Assembly (NCBI GenBank): GCA_947628585.1
Contig: CANRAL010000011.1
Span: 1 to 37,460, forward strand
Length of the DNA stretch: 37,460 nucleotides
Reading direction: 5' to 3'
Source of the DNA: an uncultured Bacilli bacterium
Lineage (GTDB): Bacteria > Bacillota_I > Bacilli_A > RF39 > UBA660
Shown here: positions 7,456 to 17,197 of the stretch, one piece after another
How the letters are laid out: each line of letters opens with the position of its first letter
How positions within the stretch are numbered: the stretch's first letter is position 1
Notes under the pieces: generated by a model
Seen by the model: only the letters and a program-made list of their open reading frames with translations
Told to the model about the DNA's origin: nothing
The model's database searches: none
Position numbers and translations under genes: made by a program

Positions 7456-8717
7456 CTTAGTCTCTTCCGCCGAGCTGAATAACTACGTGAAACTAAACCA
7501 CTTTCCATTTGTTTATAAGTATCAATTGCTACACCAACAACGATTAATATACCAGTTCCACCGATTGATACACTAGCAGGTAAATTACTGAAATTAGATA
7601 TCAAAACTGGCAAAGCCGCTAAAATAACTAAAAATAAACTACCAACAACGGTTAATTTTCCTAATGAATTAGCAATATATTTAGAAGTATCTTCTCCTGG
7701 TCTAATGCCGGGAATATAGCCACCTCTTTCATTAATATTTTTACTCATATCATCAGGATTCATCGCAATGAAGAAGGTATATATATAACCAAAAACAAAG
7801 ATTAATATTACGTAAAGAATAAATCCAGTTAATGAAGTATATACAATATATTTATTAACAAAATTAATAGCACTTTCATTACCAATAACGTTAACTATAG
7901 TCGCCGGAATTGTTGATACGATAGAAGCAAAAATTACAGGTAAAACTCCAGCTGAATTAATTTTAATTGGTAAATAACTTTGTTGGCCACCATAGGCACT
8001 ATTTGTTCTATTAGCATATTGAATTGGTATTCTTCTTTCAGCTAATTGAACCCAAATAATACCAACAATTATTAATATATATATTAGAATAAATGCTGCA
8101 AAGAATAACCAACCCATTAAAGCACTTTCATTAGCAACAACTAAACCCCGATAAGCACCTGTGAATATATTTGGCATACTTTGAATAATACCAGCCATAA
8201 TAAGCATTGATTGACCATTTCCTATACCTTTATTAGTAATTTGATCGCCCATCCATAAACAAAATGCTGTACCAGCAGTCATTACTAAAGATGTTTTTAA
8301 CATCGTATAAACATCAGCACCATTTAAGTAAAATACACAGATAACATAAGCTTGTACAAAAGCTAAAATAATACCTAAATAACGTGTTATACTATTAATT
8401 TTTTGTCTTCCGACATATCCTTGTTCTTTTAATTCTTTAAAATAAGGAAATATATCCGTTTGTAATAATTGGGTAATAATGGATGCTGTAATATAAGGAG
8501 AAACTCCTAAACCAAAGATAGAGAAGTTCTTTAATCCACCCCCACTCATTAAGTTAAAGATTTCTAAAAAGCCTAAATTTTCATAAACTACTGATGCCCA
8601 AGGAATAGTAATTGTAGTTCCTAAACAAAATACTCCTAAACAAAACAATGTTAAATAAATTCTTTTACGGATATCTTTATTATTTTTATTAAATAGTTGG
8701 GTAATTATCCGAAACAT
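7452..8717 (-). CDS. secY: Preprotein translocase channel subunit SecY
   Basis: The pore of the Sec export channel in the cytoplasmic membrane; it works with SecE, SecG and SecA and serves the secreted proteins seen elsewhere in the window. The 421 residues contain about ten membrane segments. Conserved blocks include GLGVSPYITASIITQLLQ (the helix 2 region near the plug) and NPDDMSKNINERGGYIPGIR in the cytoplasmic loop. It lies 1 base after rplO and overlaps adk by 4 bases, as in the spc operon. Confidence 0.98.
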   Translation of the reverse strand: MFRIITQLFNKNNKDIRKRIYLTLFCLGVFCLGTTITIPWASVVYENLGFLEIFNLMSGGGLKNFSIFGLGVSPYITASIITQLLQTDIFPYFKELKEQGYVGRQKINSITRYLGIILAFVQAYVICVFYLNGADVYTMLKTSLVMTAGTAFCLWMGDQITNKGIGNGQSMLIMAGIIQSMPNIFTGAYRGLVVANESALMGWLFFAAFILIYILIIVGIIWVQLAERRIPIQYANRTNSAYGGQQSYLPIKINSAGVLPVIFASIVSTIPATIVNVIGNESAINFVNKYIVYTSLTGFILYVILIFVFGYIYTFFIAMNPDDMSKNINERGGYIPGIRPGEDTSKYIANSLGKLTVVGSLFLVILAALPVLISNFSNLPASVSIGGTGILIVVGVAIDTYKQMESGLVSRSYSARRKRLR

Positions 8718-8718
8718 T

Positions 8719-9162
8719 TTAAATCACCTCAGCTTTGCCACCAGCGTTTTCAATTTTAGTTACAGCTGCTGTTGTAAAACGATGTGCTCGAACTGTTAAT
8801 TTCTTAGTAAGTTCACCACCAGCTAAAATCTTAATACCATTTAATTCTTTTTTAATAATTTTTCTTTCTTTTAAAATTTCTGGAGTTACAACATCACCAT
8901 CTTTAAAGAATTTTTCTAAATCCCCTAAATTTAAAGTTGCATATCTAACAGAGAAATTTTTATTATTAAAACCACGAATTGGGATTCTTCTATGTAATGG
9001 AGTTTGGCCACCTTGGAACCATGGTTTTATTGAAGCACCGCTTCTAGCCTTTTGACCTTTTTCACCACGAGTTGAAGTTTTACCCATACCACTACCTGGT
9101 CCTCTACCAACTCTTTTAATACTTTTCGTTTCCTTACTTCTAGGTAAATTTTCTAATTTCAT
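8719..9162 (-). CDS. rplO: Large subunit ribosomal protein uL15
   Basis: uL15 of the 50S subunit. The N-terminal glycine-rich part ([20 protein letters not shown]) and the [17 protein letters not shown] block are diagnostic. The ORF track starts at an upstream TTG inside rpsE. I choose the ATG of MKLENLPRS, which has GAGGAG at good spacing and gives the usual length of 147. It begins one base after rpsE stops. The L30 gene rpmD normally found between these two is absent. Confidence 0.97.
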   Translation of the reverse strand: MKLENLPRSKETKSIKRVGRGPGSGMGKTSTRGEKGQKARSGASIKPWFQGGQTPLHRRIPIRGFNNKNFSVRYATLNLGDLEKFFKDGDVVTPEILKERKIIKKELNGIKILAGGELTKKLTVRAHRFTTAAVTKIENAGGKAEVI

Positions 9163-9163
9163 C

Positions 9164-9667
9164 TTATAACTCCTCAACTTTCTTACCCCGAAGCATTGCT
9201 ATATGTTCTGGAGTTCTTTGCATTTGTAAAGCTTCTAATGTTGCTTTAGCTACATTTACTTGAGTATTAGATCCTAAAGATTTTGAAACAATATCTTTAA
9301 CACCCGCAAGTTCTAATACAGCCCGAGCAGCTCCACCAGCAATAATACCACGACCTTCTTTAGCAGGTTTTAATAAAACTACAGAACGACCAACTTTGGC
9401 AGTTGCTTCATGAGGAATAGTTCTATTATCTAATAATGATACCTTAACAACATTCTTTTGAGCAGCTTGTAAGGCCTTTTTGATTGCTTCAGGTACTTCG
9501 TTAGCTTTTCCATTACCAATACCAATTAAACCTTTACGATTACCTACGGCTACGGTTGCTGAAAATCTAAAATGTCTACCACCTTGAGTTACTTTTGTAA
9601 CCCGGCCAATAGAAATAACTTTTTCTTCTAATAAACTTTTCTTTTGGTCAAATTTTTGATTTCTCAT
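9164..9667 (-). CDS. rpsE: Small subunit ribosomal protein uS5
   Basis: uS5 of the 30S body, involved in mRNA entry and decoding accuracy. It carries the RNA-binding S5 domain ([20 protein letters not shown]) and the following [18 protein letters not shown] segment, then the C-terminal domain with [20 protein letters not shown]. The length of 167 is normal. It is 9 bases from rplR, and its stop is one base from the rplO start. Confidence 0.98.
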   Translation of the reverse strand: MRNQKFDQKKSLLEEKVISIGRVTKVTQGGRHFRFSATVAVGNRKGLIGIGNGKANEVPEAIKKALQAAQKNVVKVSLLDNRTIPHEATAKVGRSVVLLKPAKEGRGIIAGGAARAVLELAGVKDIVSKSLGSNTQVNVAKATLEALQMQRTPEHIAMLRGKKVEEL

Positions 9668-9676
9668 GCATCCTCC

Positions 9677-10033
9677 TTAAAATTCTAGTCCTGCTTCTCT
9701 TGCTGCATCAGCAAGGGCAGAAATTCTTCCATGATATTGGTAACCACCACGATCAAATACCACTTGTTTAATTTTTAATTTTTTACATTTTTCGGCAATG
9801 TCTTTACCTACTAACTTAGCAGCTTCAACATTACCACCATTTTTTATTTTTAATTCTAAATTTGATGAACTCGCTAAAGTTTTTCCGGTTACATCGTCAA
9901 TAACTTGGGCATAAATTCCACTATTAGAACGAAAAACATTTAATCTTGGAACTTCTTTAGTACCTGAAACATTTTTCCGAACTCTTAAGTGTCTTCTTTT
10001 ACGAGCTACATTATTTGCTTCTTTCTTTATCAT
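9677..10033 (-). CDS. rplR: Large subunit ribosomal protein uL18
   Basis: uL18 binds 5S rRNA in the central protuberance together with uL5. Recognisable parts are [33 protein letters not shown] and the end [20 protein letters not shown]. Its 118 residues match the family. The ATG has AGGAGGTAAATT before it. Confidence 0.98.
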   Translation of the reverse strand: MIKKEANNVARKRRHLRVRKNVSGTKEVPRLNVFRSNSGIYAQVIDDVTGKTLASSSNLELKIKNGGNVEAAKLVGKDIAEKCKKLKIKQVVFDRGGYQYHGRISALADAAREAGLEF

Positions 10034-10044
10034 AATTTACCTCC

Positions 10045-10581
10045 TTATGCCGCTTTCTTTCCGTCTTTATGACGTACATGTTCATCTTTATATCTTATAC
10101 CTTTACCTTTATAAGGTTCTGGTTCTCTTACTTCTCTAATCTTAGCCGCAAATTCAGAAACTCTTTGCTTATCAATACCATGAATTGTAATTTCCGTATT
10201 ACTTTCACTAGTAATAGATAGACCATTAGGAGCTTCAATAACTACAGGATGAGAATAACCAGCATTAATTGTTAATTTATTACCTTGAACATTAAATCTA
10301 TAACCTACGCCAACAGCTTCTAGTGATTTTTCAAAACCCCGAGAAACACCGATTAGCATATTATTGATTAAAGAGTTCATTGTTCCTTGCATAACATTTG
10401 CTCTTTTAGAAGGCTTTTTTTGTTTAGTTGTAACTACATTATCAGCTACAACAACATCAATTAAGTTATCAATAGTTAAATTAAGTTCACCTTTACTACC
10501 CTTAACATTAAGGCTATTACCATTTACACTAACAGTTACACCTTCAGGAATAGTTAATTTTCTTTCACCAATTCTACTCAT
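10045..10581 (-). CDS. rplF: Large subunit ribosomal protein uL6
   Basis: uL6 lies near the factor-binding site of the 50S subunit. It starts MSRIGERKLTIPEGVTVSVN and ends with EPEPYKGKGIRYKDEHVRHK, both diagnostic of bacterial uL6. The length of 178 is normal. It follows rpsH by 6 bases within the spc part of the cluster. Confidence 0.98.
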   Translation of the reverse strand: MSRIGERKLTIPEGVTVSVNGNSLNVKGSKGELNLTIDNLIDVVVADNVVTTKQKKPSKRANVMQGTMNSLINNMLIGVSRGFEKSLEAVGVGYRFNVQGNKLTINAGYSHPVVIEAPNGLSITSESNTEITIHGIDKQRVSEFAAKIREVREPEPYKGKGIRYKDEHVRHKDGKKAA

Positions 10582-10587
10582 ATAACC

Positions 10588-10986
10588 TTACCAAATATAG
10601 GCAAGAACTTCGCCTCCTAACTTTTTTTCTCTCGCTTCTTTATCCGTCATTAAACCTAAAGAAGTTGAAATAATTGCAATACCTAAACCATTTAATACGC
10701 GAGGAATTTCTGAAGCTTTAACATAGACTCTTAAACCAGATTTACTAATTCTTTTCAAACCAGTAATTACTTTTTCTTTCTTTTCACCATATTTTAAAGT
10801 TAAAGTTAAACGATCACCTTTAGTATCTTTTTCATATACATAATCAGCAATATAACCTTCTCTTTTAAGAATTTCCGCGATTCCTAAAGTCATTTTTGTA
10901 CCTACAACTTCAACAGTAGGATATTTCATTTGATTAGCATTGCGGATTCTTGTTAACATATCGGCAATTTTATCTTGTACAAACAT
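10588..10986 (-). CDS. rpsH: Small subunit ribosomal protein uS8
   Basis: uS8 is a primary binder of 16S rRNA and in E. coli the translational regulator of the spc operon. It is recognised from [20 protein letters not shown] at the N-terminus and the C-terminal block [20 protein letters not shown]. Its 132 residues are normal. It sits 16 bases after rpsN. Confidence 0.98.
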   Translation of the reverse strand: MFVQDKIADMLTRIRNANQMKYPTVEVVGTKMTLGIAEILKREGYIADYVYEKDTKGDRLTLTLKYGEKKEKVITGLKRISKSGLRVYVKASEIPRVLNGLGIAIISTSLGLMTDKEAREKKLGGEVLAYIW

Positions 10987-11002
10987 CTAATATTCCTCCT
11001 TT

Positions 11003-11188
11003 TTACCAACTAGATTTCTTAACGCCAGGTAATTTACCTTCGTTCGCTAATTCTCTAAAGCAAATTCGACATATTCCATATTTTTTAAGTACTGCATGTG
11101 GACGACCACATCTGTTACATCTTGTATAAGCCCGGGTTGAGAATTTAGGATTTCTCTTATTTTTAATAATCATACTTTTCTTAGCCAT
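11003..11188 (-). CDS. rpsN: Small subunit ribosomal protein uS14, zinc-binding short form
   Basis: The 61-residue length and four cysteines (CNRC and CRIC) identify the type Z form of uS14, which binds zinc. Firmicutes often carry a second, longer zinc-free form elsewhere in the genome; none is present here. Other markers are [15 protein letters not shown] and the [11 protein letters not shown] end. It lies between rplE and rpsH, as usual. Confidence 0.98.
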   Translation of the reverse strand: MAKKSMIIKNKRNPKFSTRAYTRCNRCGRPHAVLKKYGICRICFRELANEGKLPGVKKSSW

Positions 11189-11199
11189 AACGATCCTCC

Positions 11200-11739
11200 T
11201 TAATTCCTAAATGGCATTCCGAAGCCTTTAAGTAAACTTTTAGCTTCTTCATTAGTTTTTGCTGTAGTAACAAAAACAATATCCATTCCTCTTACTTTAA
11301 CAACTTCATCATATTCAATTTCAGGGAAAATTAATTGTTCTTTAATTCCAATAGTATAATTTCCATGTCCATCAAATGAATGAGGAGAAACACCACGGAA
11401 GTCACGAACTCTTGGAAGTCCAACTTTAATTAACTTTTCAAGGAAATAATACATATTTTCTCCTCTTAAAGTAACTTTAACTCCTATTTGTTGACCTTCT
11501 CTTATTTTAAATCCTGCGATTGATTTATGAGCTTTAGTTATAATAGGTTTTTGGCCAGTTATAAGTTCTAAGTCTTTCATAGCTGCATTAATAAATTTTT
11601 CATCTCTACTACCTTCACCAACACCAACATTAATAACTATTTTTTCTAAACGAGGTACCGCCATAACAGAAGAATATTTATATTCAGCCATTAAATCAGG
11701 TACAATATTTTTATTATATAATTCTTTAAAATTACTCAT
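11200..11739 (-). CDS. rplE: Large subunit ribosomal protein uL5
   Basis: uL5 binds 5S rRNA and contacts P-site tRNA. It is recognised from [32 protein letters not shown] and [19 protein letters not shown]. The length of 179 is normal. It starts 3 bases after rplX, and its own ribosome binding site is weak (GCGAG only), so it probably relies on coupling to rplX translation. Confidence 0.98.
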   Translation of the reverse strand: MSNFKELYNKNIVPDLMAEYKYSSVMAVPRLEKIVINVGVGEGSRDEKFINAAMKDLELITGQKPIITKAHKSIAGFKIREGQQIGVKVTLRGENMYYFLEKLIKVGLPRVRDFRGVSPHSFDGHGNYTIGIKEQLIFPEIEYDEVVKVRGMDIVFVTTAKTNEEAKSLLKGFGMPFRN

Positions 11740-11742
11740 ATT

Positions 11743-12066
11743 CTACTTACTCGCTTTCTTGGTAGTTTTCTTTGCAGGTTTTTCTTCCTTTTCTACCTTA
11801 TTTTTTTCTTTAACTGTAGTTTTTTCACTTTTCTTAGCAGTCTTTGAAGCGGTAACTACTTTTACATTTGATACATGAATAGGAGCTTCAATATCAAATA
11901 TTCCGCCTTTATCATTATTGTTTGTAGGTTTACTATGTTTTTTATTCATATTAATTCCTTCAACAACTACTTTATTTTCATTTTTTAAAGTTCTAATAAC
12001 TTTTCCTTCTTTACCACGATCTTTTCCCGCGATAATTTTTACATTGTCTCCAACTTTAACTTTCAT
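11743..12066 (-). CDS. rplX: Large subunit ribosomal protein uL24 with an altered lysine-rich C-terminus
   Basis: uL24 is an assembly-starting protein near the exit tunnel. The N-terminal KOW domain is intact (MKVKVGDNVKIIAGKDRGKE, KVVVEGINMNKKH, APIHVSNVKVV). After about residue 72 the usual C-terminal segment (typically a TRVGYK-like stretch and a KKSGE end) is not recognisable. A low-complexity Lys/Glu/Thr tail of about 35 residues replaces it. Total length (107) is close to normal, so this is a replacement rather than an extension. Confidence 0.96.
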   Translation of the reverse strand: MKVKVGDNVKIIAGKDRGKEGKVIRTLKNENKVVVEGINMNKKHSKPTNNNDKGGIFDIEAPIHVSNVKVVTASKTAKKSEKTTVKEKNKVEKEEKPAKKTTKKASK

Positions 12067-12075
12067 GATAACCTC

Positions 12076-12444
12076 CTACAATACTTCAGGTGCTAAAGAA
12101 ACGATTTTCATATAATCTTTTTCTCTTAATTCTCTAGCAACTGGTCCAAGTACCCGTGTTCCCACAGGAGACTTGTCATCTTTAATTAATACACAGGCAT
12201 TATCAGAAAATTTGATATAAGAACCATCTGAACGTCTTACACCATCTACAGTTCTAACAATTACTGCTTTTACTACTTTACCTTTTTTAACAGGACTATT
12301 AGGAATGGCTTTTTTTACTGTGCCAACAACAACATCACCAATGTTACCATATTTAACTTTAGATCCGCCCATAACTCTTATAACTAAAAGTTCCCGAGCA
12401 CCACTATTATCAGCAACATTAAGTCTAGATTCTTGCATTACCAT
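12076..12444 (-). CDS. rplN: Large subunit ribosomal protein uL14
   Basis: uL14 lies at the subunit interface. It is recognised from [20 protein letters not shown], the [13 protein letters not shown] strand and the [15 protein letters not shown] block. Two ATG codons are possible two codons apart; the first has AGGAGG at 7 bases and is preferred. Its length of 122 is normal. It is the first gene of the spc part and follows rpsQ by 11 bases, with no sign of a terminator or new promoter. Confidence 0.98.
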   Translation of the reverse strand: MVMQESRLNVADNSGARELLVIRVMGGSKVKYGNIGDVVVGTVKKAIPNSPVKKGKVVKAVIVRTVDGVRRSDGSYIKFSDNACVLIKDDKSPVGTRVLGPVARELREKDYMKIVSLAPEVL

Positions 12445-12455
12445 ACTAATACCTC

Positions 12456-12713
12456 CTAAAGAATTACAGCATCAATTAAAACTTCTACTAATTCATATCT
12501 CTTTGTCTTAGATAATGGTCTAGTCATTCTAATTTTTACTGTATCTCCTACTTTTGCTTTGTTATTTTCATCATGAGCTGCATATTTCTTAGAATATTTT
12601 ACACGTTTATTATATAGAGGATGTTTTTTAGCTGTTTCTACTAAAACCGTGATTGTTTTATTATTTCCAGCACTAACAACTCTACCTACTAACACGGGTT
12701 TATTATCAGTCAT
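12456..12713 (-). CDS. rpsQ: Small subunit ribosomal protein uS17
   Basis: uS17 is a primary 16S rRNA binder with an OB fold. It is recognised from [34 protein letters not shown] and [20 protein letters not shown]. The 85 residues match the family. It overlaps the last base of rpmC and closes the S10 part. Confidence 0.98.
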   Translation of the reverse strand: MTDNKPVLVGRVVSAGNNKTITVLVETAKKHPLYNKRVKYSKKYAAHDENNKAKVGDTVKIRMTRPLSKTKRYELVEVLIDAVIL

Positions 12714-12916
12714 TATTTAACACCTCCACTTATTTCTCTTTCCTTAAGAATTGTTTTCATTCTTGCAACATCACGTCTTAAAGTAGCAATTTGTTTTGGT
12801 TTTTCTAAAGTACCATTAGCAAGTTGCATTCTTTTTGTGAATAATTCTTCTTTAGTTTCATTTATCTTTTTTAAAAGATCTTTATCCGATAATTTTCTTA
12901 GTTCTTTAATTTCCAA
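12713..12916 (-). CDS. rpmC: Large subunit ribosomal protein uL29, probable TTG start
   Basis: uL29 lies at the tunnel exit, near the docking site of trigger factor and SRP. It is recognised from [20 protein letters not shown] and the [20 protein letters not shown] helix. The ORF track starts at an ATG at 12928, but that codon abuts the AGAAGG sequence and has no usable spacing. A TTG four codons later is preceded by GGTGAT at 4 bases, giving 67 residues and a family-like N-terminus. The start therefore overlaps the end of rplP by 11 bases. Confidence 0.93.
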   Translation of the reverse strand: MEIKELRKLSDKDLLKKINETKEELFTKRMQLANGTLEKPKQIATLRRDVARMKTILKEREISGGVK

Positions 12917-13331
12917 GAGAATCACCATCCTTCTTTACAAATTTAGTCTTAATAGATAACTTGTGAGAAGCTAATCTTAATGCTTCACGAGCTGTGGCTT
13001 CATCTACACCAGTTATTTCAAACATTATCTTACCAGTTTTAACAACTGCTACCCATTCTTCAACATTACCTTTCCCTTTACCTTGACGAGTTTCAAGAGG
13101 TTTTTTAGTTCTAGGCATATGAGGGAAAATATTAATAAATACTTTTCCGCCCCGTTTCATATAACGAGTCATAGCAATTCTGGCTGCTTCAATTTGGCGA
13201 GCAGAAATCCATCCACCTTCTAAAGCCTTTAATCCATATTCACCAAATGATAATTCCGTATTTCCTTTAGCCTTACCATCATAACTTAAACGATGACTTT
13301 TACGATATTTAGTTCTCTTTGGCATCAACAT
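12906..13331 (-). CDS. rplP: Large subunit ribosomal protein uL16
   Basis: uL16 organises the A-site tRNA contact region of the 50S subunit. It is recognised from [20 protein letters not shown], the [20 protein letters not shown] block and [20 protein letters not shown]. The first of two ATG codons is preferred because GGGAG lies 9 bases upstream. It overlaps the end of rpsC by 23 bases, so its start codon lies inside rpsC. Confidence 0.98.
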   Translation of the reverse strand: MLMPKRTKYRKSHRLSYDGKAKGNTELSFGEYGLKALEGGWISARQIEAARIAMTRYMKRGGKVFINIFPHMPRTKKPLETRQGKGKGNVEEWVAVVKTGKIMFEITGVDEATAREALRLASHKLSIKTKFVKKDGDSLGN

Positions 13332-13986
13332 GTTTATCAGCTCCCTTCACAACCTTTTTGCTTGGTAAAATTTCGTTTTTATAAATCCATACTTTAACCC
13401 CAATTTTACCATAAGTTGTATTAGCTTCCGCCGTAGCATAATCAACATCAGCCCGAATAGTATGTAGAGGAACAGTTCCTTCAGTATATCCTTCAGTCCG
13501 AGCCATTTCAGCACCACCTAAACGTCCAGAAACTGCAGTTTTACAACCTTTAGCACCGGCTTTCATTGTATTGCGAATTGCTCTTTTTTGAACTGAACGG
13601 AATGGAGCTCTGGCTTCAATTTGACTAGCAATATTTTTAGCAACAATTTGCGCATTTAAATCAGGATTTTTTTCTTCAATTATATTAATGTAAACTTCTT
13701 CGCCAATTAATTTAGCAATTTTCTTTCTTAATTTTTCAATGTCTTCGCCACCATGACCAATAATTACACCAGGTTTGGCAGTATAAATAGATACTTCTAA
13801 ACGTTTACCTTTACGTTCAATAACAATAGAAGCAATCGCGGCATCTTTTAAGTTTTTTTCTAAGAATTCTCTGATTTTAACATCTTTAATTAATTTTTCA
13901 GCATAATCATCATCAGCATACCATTTAGATTGCCATTCTTTATTAACTCCAAGACGATATCCTATTGGATTAACTTTTTGTCCCAT
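13309..13986 (-). CDS. rpsC: Small subunit ribosomal protein uS3
   Basis: uS3 forms part of the mRNA entry channel of the 30S subunit. It is recognised from [20 protein letters not shown], the KH domain with [20 protein letters not shown], and the C-terminal [19 protein letters not shown]. Its 225 residues are normal. Its start codon immediately follows the rplV stop with no gap, and its AGGAGGTAATAAATAG site lies inside the end of rplV. Confidence 0.98.
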   Translation of the reverse strand: MGQKVNPIGYRLGVNKEWQSKWYADDDYAEKLIKDVKIREFLEKNLKDAAIASIVIERKGKRLEVSIYTAKPGVIIGHGGEDIEKLRKKIAKLIGEEVYINIIEEKNPDLNAQIVAKNIASQIEARAPFRSVQKRAIRNTMKAGAKGCKTAVSGRLGGAEMARTEGYTEGTVPLHTIRADVDYATAEANTTYGKIGVKVWIYKNEILPSKKVVKGADKHVDAKEN

Positions 13987-14331
13987 CTATTTATTACCTC
14001 CTTCATCAGTTACACAAACTGTAATATGACTACTTCTTTTATCATGACGATCAACATGACCACGAGAAGCAAATTTTATTCTTTTATAAATAGGTCCAGG
14101 ATTAACGAAACATTCTTTAATTTTTAAATTTTCTTCAACAGCTCCATTATTATTAACGGCATTACTAACAGCTGAATTTAAAACTTTTAAAATTAAGCGG
14201 CTAGCTTTAGTATTAGTATTTTCTAATATGCCTCTGGCTGTTTCTACATCTTTTCCTCTAATTAAATCCATAGTCATACGAGCAAGTCTAGGTTTAATTA
14301 AAGCATTTTTATGTATTGCATAAGCTTCCAT
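13987..14331 (-). CDS. rplV: Large subunit ribosomal protein uL22
   Basis: uL22 lines the exit tunnel with an extended loop and is a site of macrolide resistance mutations. It is recognised from KPRLARMTMDLIRGKDVETA and FASRGHVDRHDKRSSHITVC. The length of 114 is normal. It is 8 bases from rpsS and directly abuts rpsC. Confidence 0.98.
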   Translation of the reverse strand: MEAYAIHKNALIKPRLARMTMDLIRGKDVETARGILENTNTKASRLILKVLNSAVSNAVNNNGAVEENLKIKECFVNPGPIYKRIKFASRGHVDRHDKRSSHITVCVTDEGGNK

Positions 14332-14339
14332 GTTTCCTC

Positions 14340-14603
14340 CTACTTATTACCAGCATGGCCACCAAATTTACGAGTTTGACTAAATTCGCCTAATTTATGA
14401 CCTACCATTTCTTCTGTTATATATACAGGAATAAAATCTTTTCCGTTATGAACGGCAAAAGTATGTCCAACAAAGTCAGGAAAAATTGTTGATCTTCTTG
14501 ACCATGTTTTTATAACAGTTTTCTTTCCACTTTCATTCATTTCTTTTACTTTTTTCATTAAGGACTCTGCAACATAAGGTCCTTTTTTTAAACTTCTTGC
14601 CAT
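14340..14603 (-). CDS. rpsS: Small subunit ribosomal protein uS19
   Basis: uS19 lies in the 30S head next to uS13. It is recognised from [19 protein letters not shown], the [20 protein letters not shown] block and the [14 protein letters not shown] end. The 87 residues are close to the usual 90. It starts 9 bases after rplB. Confidence 0.98.
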   Translation of the reverse strand: MARSLKKGPYVAESLMKKVKEMNESGKKTVIKTWSRRSTIFPDFVGHTFAVHNGKDFIPVYITEEMVGHKLGEFSQTRKFGGHAGNK

Positions 14604-14612
14604 TTAATCCTC

Positions 14613-15443
14613 CTATTTAGCCTTCCTACTAACAATAAGTTTTTCAGAAGCTTTTTTAGTTTTACGAGTTTTTTGACCAAGAGCTGGTTTACCCCAAGGA
14701 GTCATTGGGCTCTTACGTCCAACAGGAGCACGTCCTTCTCCACCACCATGAGGGTGATCATTAGGGTTCATAACAGATCCACGGTTAGTTGGACGAATTC
14801 CCATATGTCTTTTACGACCAGCTTTACCTAAATTAACTAATTTTATATCTTCGTTGCCGACTACTCCAACTGTAGCAATACAAGTTCCTAAAATCTTTCT
14901 TGTTTCGCCAGATTGTAATCTAAGTAAAACATATTTTCCTTCACGTCCTAAAATTTGAGCAGAAGATCCTGCGCTTCGGCAAAGTTCTGCACCTTTTCCT
15001 GGTTGAAGTTCAATACAATGAACAACAGTACCAACTGGAATATTTGCTAAAGGTAATGAATTACCTACTTTAATATCCGCTTTTTCGCCATTTTCGATAA
15101 TCATACCAACTTTTAAACCTTGAGGTGCGATAATATATCTTTTTTCACCATCACGGTAATTTATTAAAGCGATATTAGCTGTTCTATTTGGATCATATTC
15201 TATTGTTGCTACTCTACCAGTGATTCCTATTTTATTTCTTTTATAGTCGATCATCCGATATTTTTTCCGAGCGCCGCCACCAATATGACGAACAGTCATT
15301 TTTCCTTGATTATTTCTACCACCAGTTTTACTTTGTCTTTTTAATAAAGATTTAGTTGGTTTAGAGGCAGTCAATTCTTCATTTGTTAAAGTACTCATAC
15401 CTCTCCGACCATTGGTCGTTGGTTTATAATGTTTTATAGCCAT
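14613..15443 (-). CDS. rplB: Large subunit ribosomal protein uL2
   Basis: uL2 is required for subunit association and for the peptidyl transferase centre. It is recognised from [20 protein letters not shown], the OB/SH3-like middle part, and the C-terminal [20 protein letters not shown] that includes the conserved His near the catalytic site. The length of 276 is normal. It lies 11 bases after rplW. Confidence 0.98.
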   Translation of the reverse strand: MAIKHYKPTTNGRRGMSTLTNEELTASKPTKSLLKRQSKTGGRNNQGKMTVRHIGGGARKKYRMIDYKRNKIGITGRVATIEYDPNRTANIALINYRDGEKRYIIAPQGLKVGMIIENGEKADIKVGNSLPLANIPVGTVVHCIELQPGKGAELCRSAGSSAQILGREGKYVLLRLQSGETRKILGTCIATVGVVGNEDIKLVNLGKAGRKRHMGIRPTNRGSVMNPNDHPHGGGEGRAPVGRKSPMTPWGKPALGQKTRKTKKASEKLIVSRKAK

Positions 15444-15454
15444 AAATTAACCTC

Positions 15455-15730
15455 CTAAATTTCTATTGAAGAACCATCAGCTACAGTAACCATAGCTTTT
15501 TTATAAGTTTTAGTTCTTCCAGAGTATTTTCCAACTCTTCTTCTTTTTGATTTAGTATTTAAAGTATTAACACTTACAACACTAACTTTAAATGCTTGTT
15601 CAACTGCTCTTTTGATGTCTTCTTTAGTTGCACTTTTAACTACTTTAAAAGTATAAACATTTCCGCTTCTAGCTGCCATAGACTTTTCAGTTATAACCGG
15701 AGCAATAATAATATCTGAATAATGTTTCAT
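15455..15730 (-). CDS. rplW: Large subunit ribosomal protein uL23
   Basis: uL23 lies at the tunnel exit and docks trigger factor and SRP. It is recognised from IIIAPVITEKSMAARSGNVY, the EDIKRAVEQAFKVSVVSVNT helix-strand and the YKKAMVTVADG end. The 91 residues are normal. Its start overlaps the stop of rplD by one base (TAATG), indicating coupled translation. Confidence 0.98.
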   Translation of the reverse strand: MKHYSDIIIAPVITEKSMAARSGNVYTFKVVKSATKEDIKRAVEQAFKVSVVSVNTLNTKSKRRRVGKYSGRTKTYKKAMVTVADGSSIEI

Positions 15731-16356
15731 TATTTTAATGCCTCCTCAATATTTTTAACCGCTTGTTCGTCACAAACCAATACATCGGCGTTAACGATAT
15801 CATAACAGTTTATTTCTTCAGCCATAATAACAGCTACATTACTTAAGTTTCTAGTGGCCATATATAAATTTTCACTTTCTTCACTAGTAACAAATAAAGT
15901 TTTTTCACCAGCAATTTTTAAATTTTCTAAAACTACTTTAGCTTCTTTAGTTTTTAAACTACTTAAATTAAGATTATCAATAACTATTAAAGCTTTTTCT
16001 TTATTTTTATATGTTAACGCTGTTTTTAAAGCAATAACTCTTTCTTTCTTATTAATTTTAAAAGTATAATCTCGAGGATTTACTCCAAATGGAATGCCGC
16101 CGCCACGCCATTGTGTAGCTCTTATACTACCTTGACGAGCCCGACCAGTTTCTTTTTGATTCCAAGGCTTTTTTCCGCCCCCAGAAACTTCGCTTCTATT
16201 TTTAGTTTTTCTAGTTCCTTGACGAGTTGCATCAAGTTGTAAACGAATCATTTTCTTTAGGCAGTCATCATTAACTTCAATATTCCAAACAGTATCTTTT
16301 AAAGTTAAATCTTTTACATTTTCACCTTTAAGATTTTTAACACTTACTTTTGTCAT
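15730..16356 (-). CDS. rplD: Large subunit ribosomal protein uL4
   Basis: uL4 lines the exit tunnel; in E. coli it represses its own operon through the S10 leader. It is recognised from RQGTRKTKNRSEVSGGGKKP, GRARQGSIRATQWRGGGIPF and the globular C-terminal domain ending EEALK. The length of 208 is normal. Whether it regulates the structured leader before rpsJ here is unknown. Confidence 0.97.
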   Translation of the reverse strand: MTKVSVKNLKGENVKDLTLKDTVWNIEVNDDCLKKMIRLQLDATRQGTRKTKNRSEVSGGGKKPWNQKETGRARQGSIRATQWRGGGIPFGVNPRDYTFKINKKERVIALKTALTYKNKEKALIVIDNLNLSSLKTKEAKVVLENLKIAGEKTLFVTSEESENLYMATRNLSNVAVIMAEEINCYDIVNADVLVCDEQAVKNIEEALK

Positions 16357-16373
16357 ACTTACGCGTCCTTTCC

Positions 16374-17180
16374 TTATTCGTTTACTTCTGCACTGTTATC
16401 TTCAGTACTAGAACTTTCTTTTTCTTCTGTTGTTTCTTCTTGAGTATTTTCATTTTCTTCAACTACAGCATTTTCTTCTGGAGTAGTTTCTTCTTCTATA
16501 ACTTCATCAACAACAGTTTCATTTTCATAACTAATTATTTCTTTAGCATTTTCTTTACGGCTATTTTTAACAGCACTCTTGATTAAAACTAAAGCATTTT
16601 TTGCACCAGGTACATTACCACTTACTAAAATGTAATTTTCATCTTTATTTACTTCGATTATTTCTAGATTTTGAATAGTAACTGTTTCAACACCCATATG
16701 TCCTGGTAAATTTTTACCTTTTAATACTCTTTTTGGTAACATAGTACCTAAAGAACCTACAGCTCTATGATAGTGAGATCCATGAGTCATTGGTCCTCGA
16801 TGTTGATTATGACGTTTAATGGTACCTTCAAATCCTTTACCTTTACTAGTACCTGTTACATCAACTATTTCTCCTACGTTAAATACGTCTGCTCCTAATT
16901 TATCACCAACATTATAAGTAGTTTCAACACCTCTAATTTCTTTTAAGAAGCGCTTAGGAGTAGTGTTAGCTTTTTTTGCTCTGGCTACTTCTGATTTAGT
17001 AGCATTTTTTTCTTTCTTTTCAAATACGCCTAATTGAATGGCTTCGTATCCATCAGTTTCTTTAGTTTTAACTTGCATTACTACATTAGGTTCAACTTCG
17101 ATAACTGTAACCGGAATAAGTTTTCCATCTTTAGTGAATACTTGAGTCATTCCGCTTTTGCGTCCTAAGATTCCTTTCAT
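16374..17180 (-). CDS. rplC: Large subunit ribosomal protein uL3 with a long acidic C-terminal tail
   Basis: uL3 reaches the peptidyl transferase centre and is an early assembly protein. The core is complete: [19 protein letters not shown], the [20 protein letters not shown] segment with its methylatable Gln, and [12 protein letters not shown]. The core normally ends near residue 205-210 (LVLIKSAVK). Here about 60 extra residues follow, dominated by Glu with Thr, Asn and Ser. No domain is visible in the tail. The nucleotide sequence runs through without a frameshift and is followed at 17 bases by rplD. Confidence 0.97.
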   Translation of the reverse strand: MKGILGRKSGMTQVFTKDGKLIPVTVIEVEPNVVMQVKTKETDGYEAIQLGVFEKKEKNATKSEVARAKKANTTPKRFLKEIRGVETTYNVGDKLGADVFNVGEIVDVTGTSKGKGFEGTIKRHNQHRGPMTHGSHYHRAVGSLGTMLPKRVLKGKNLPGHMGVETVTIQNLEIIEVNKDENYILVSGNVPGAKNALVLIKSAVKNSRKENAKEIISYENETVVDEVIEEETTPEENAVVEENENTQEETTEEKESSSTEDNSAEVNE

Positions 17181-17197
17181 TTTTTTACCTTCCTTTT

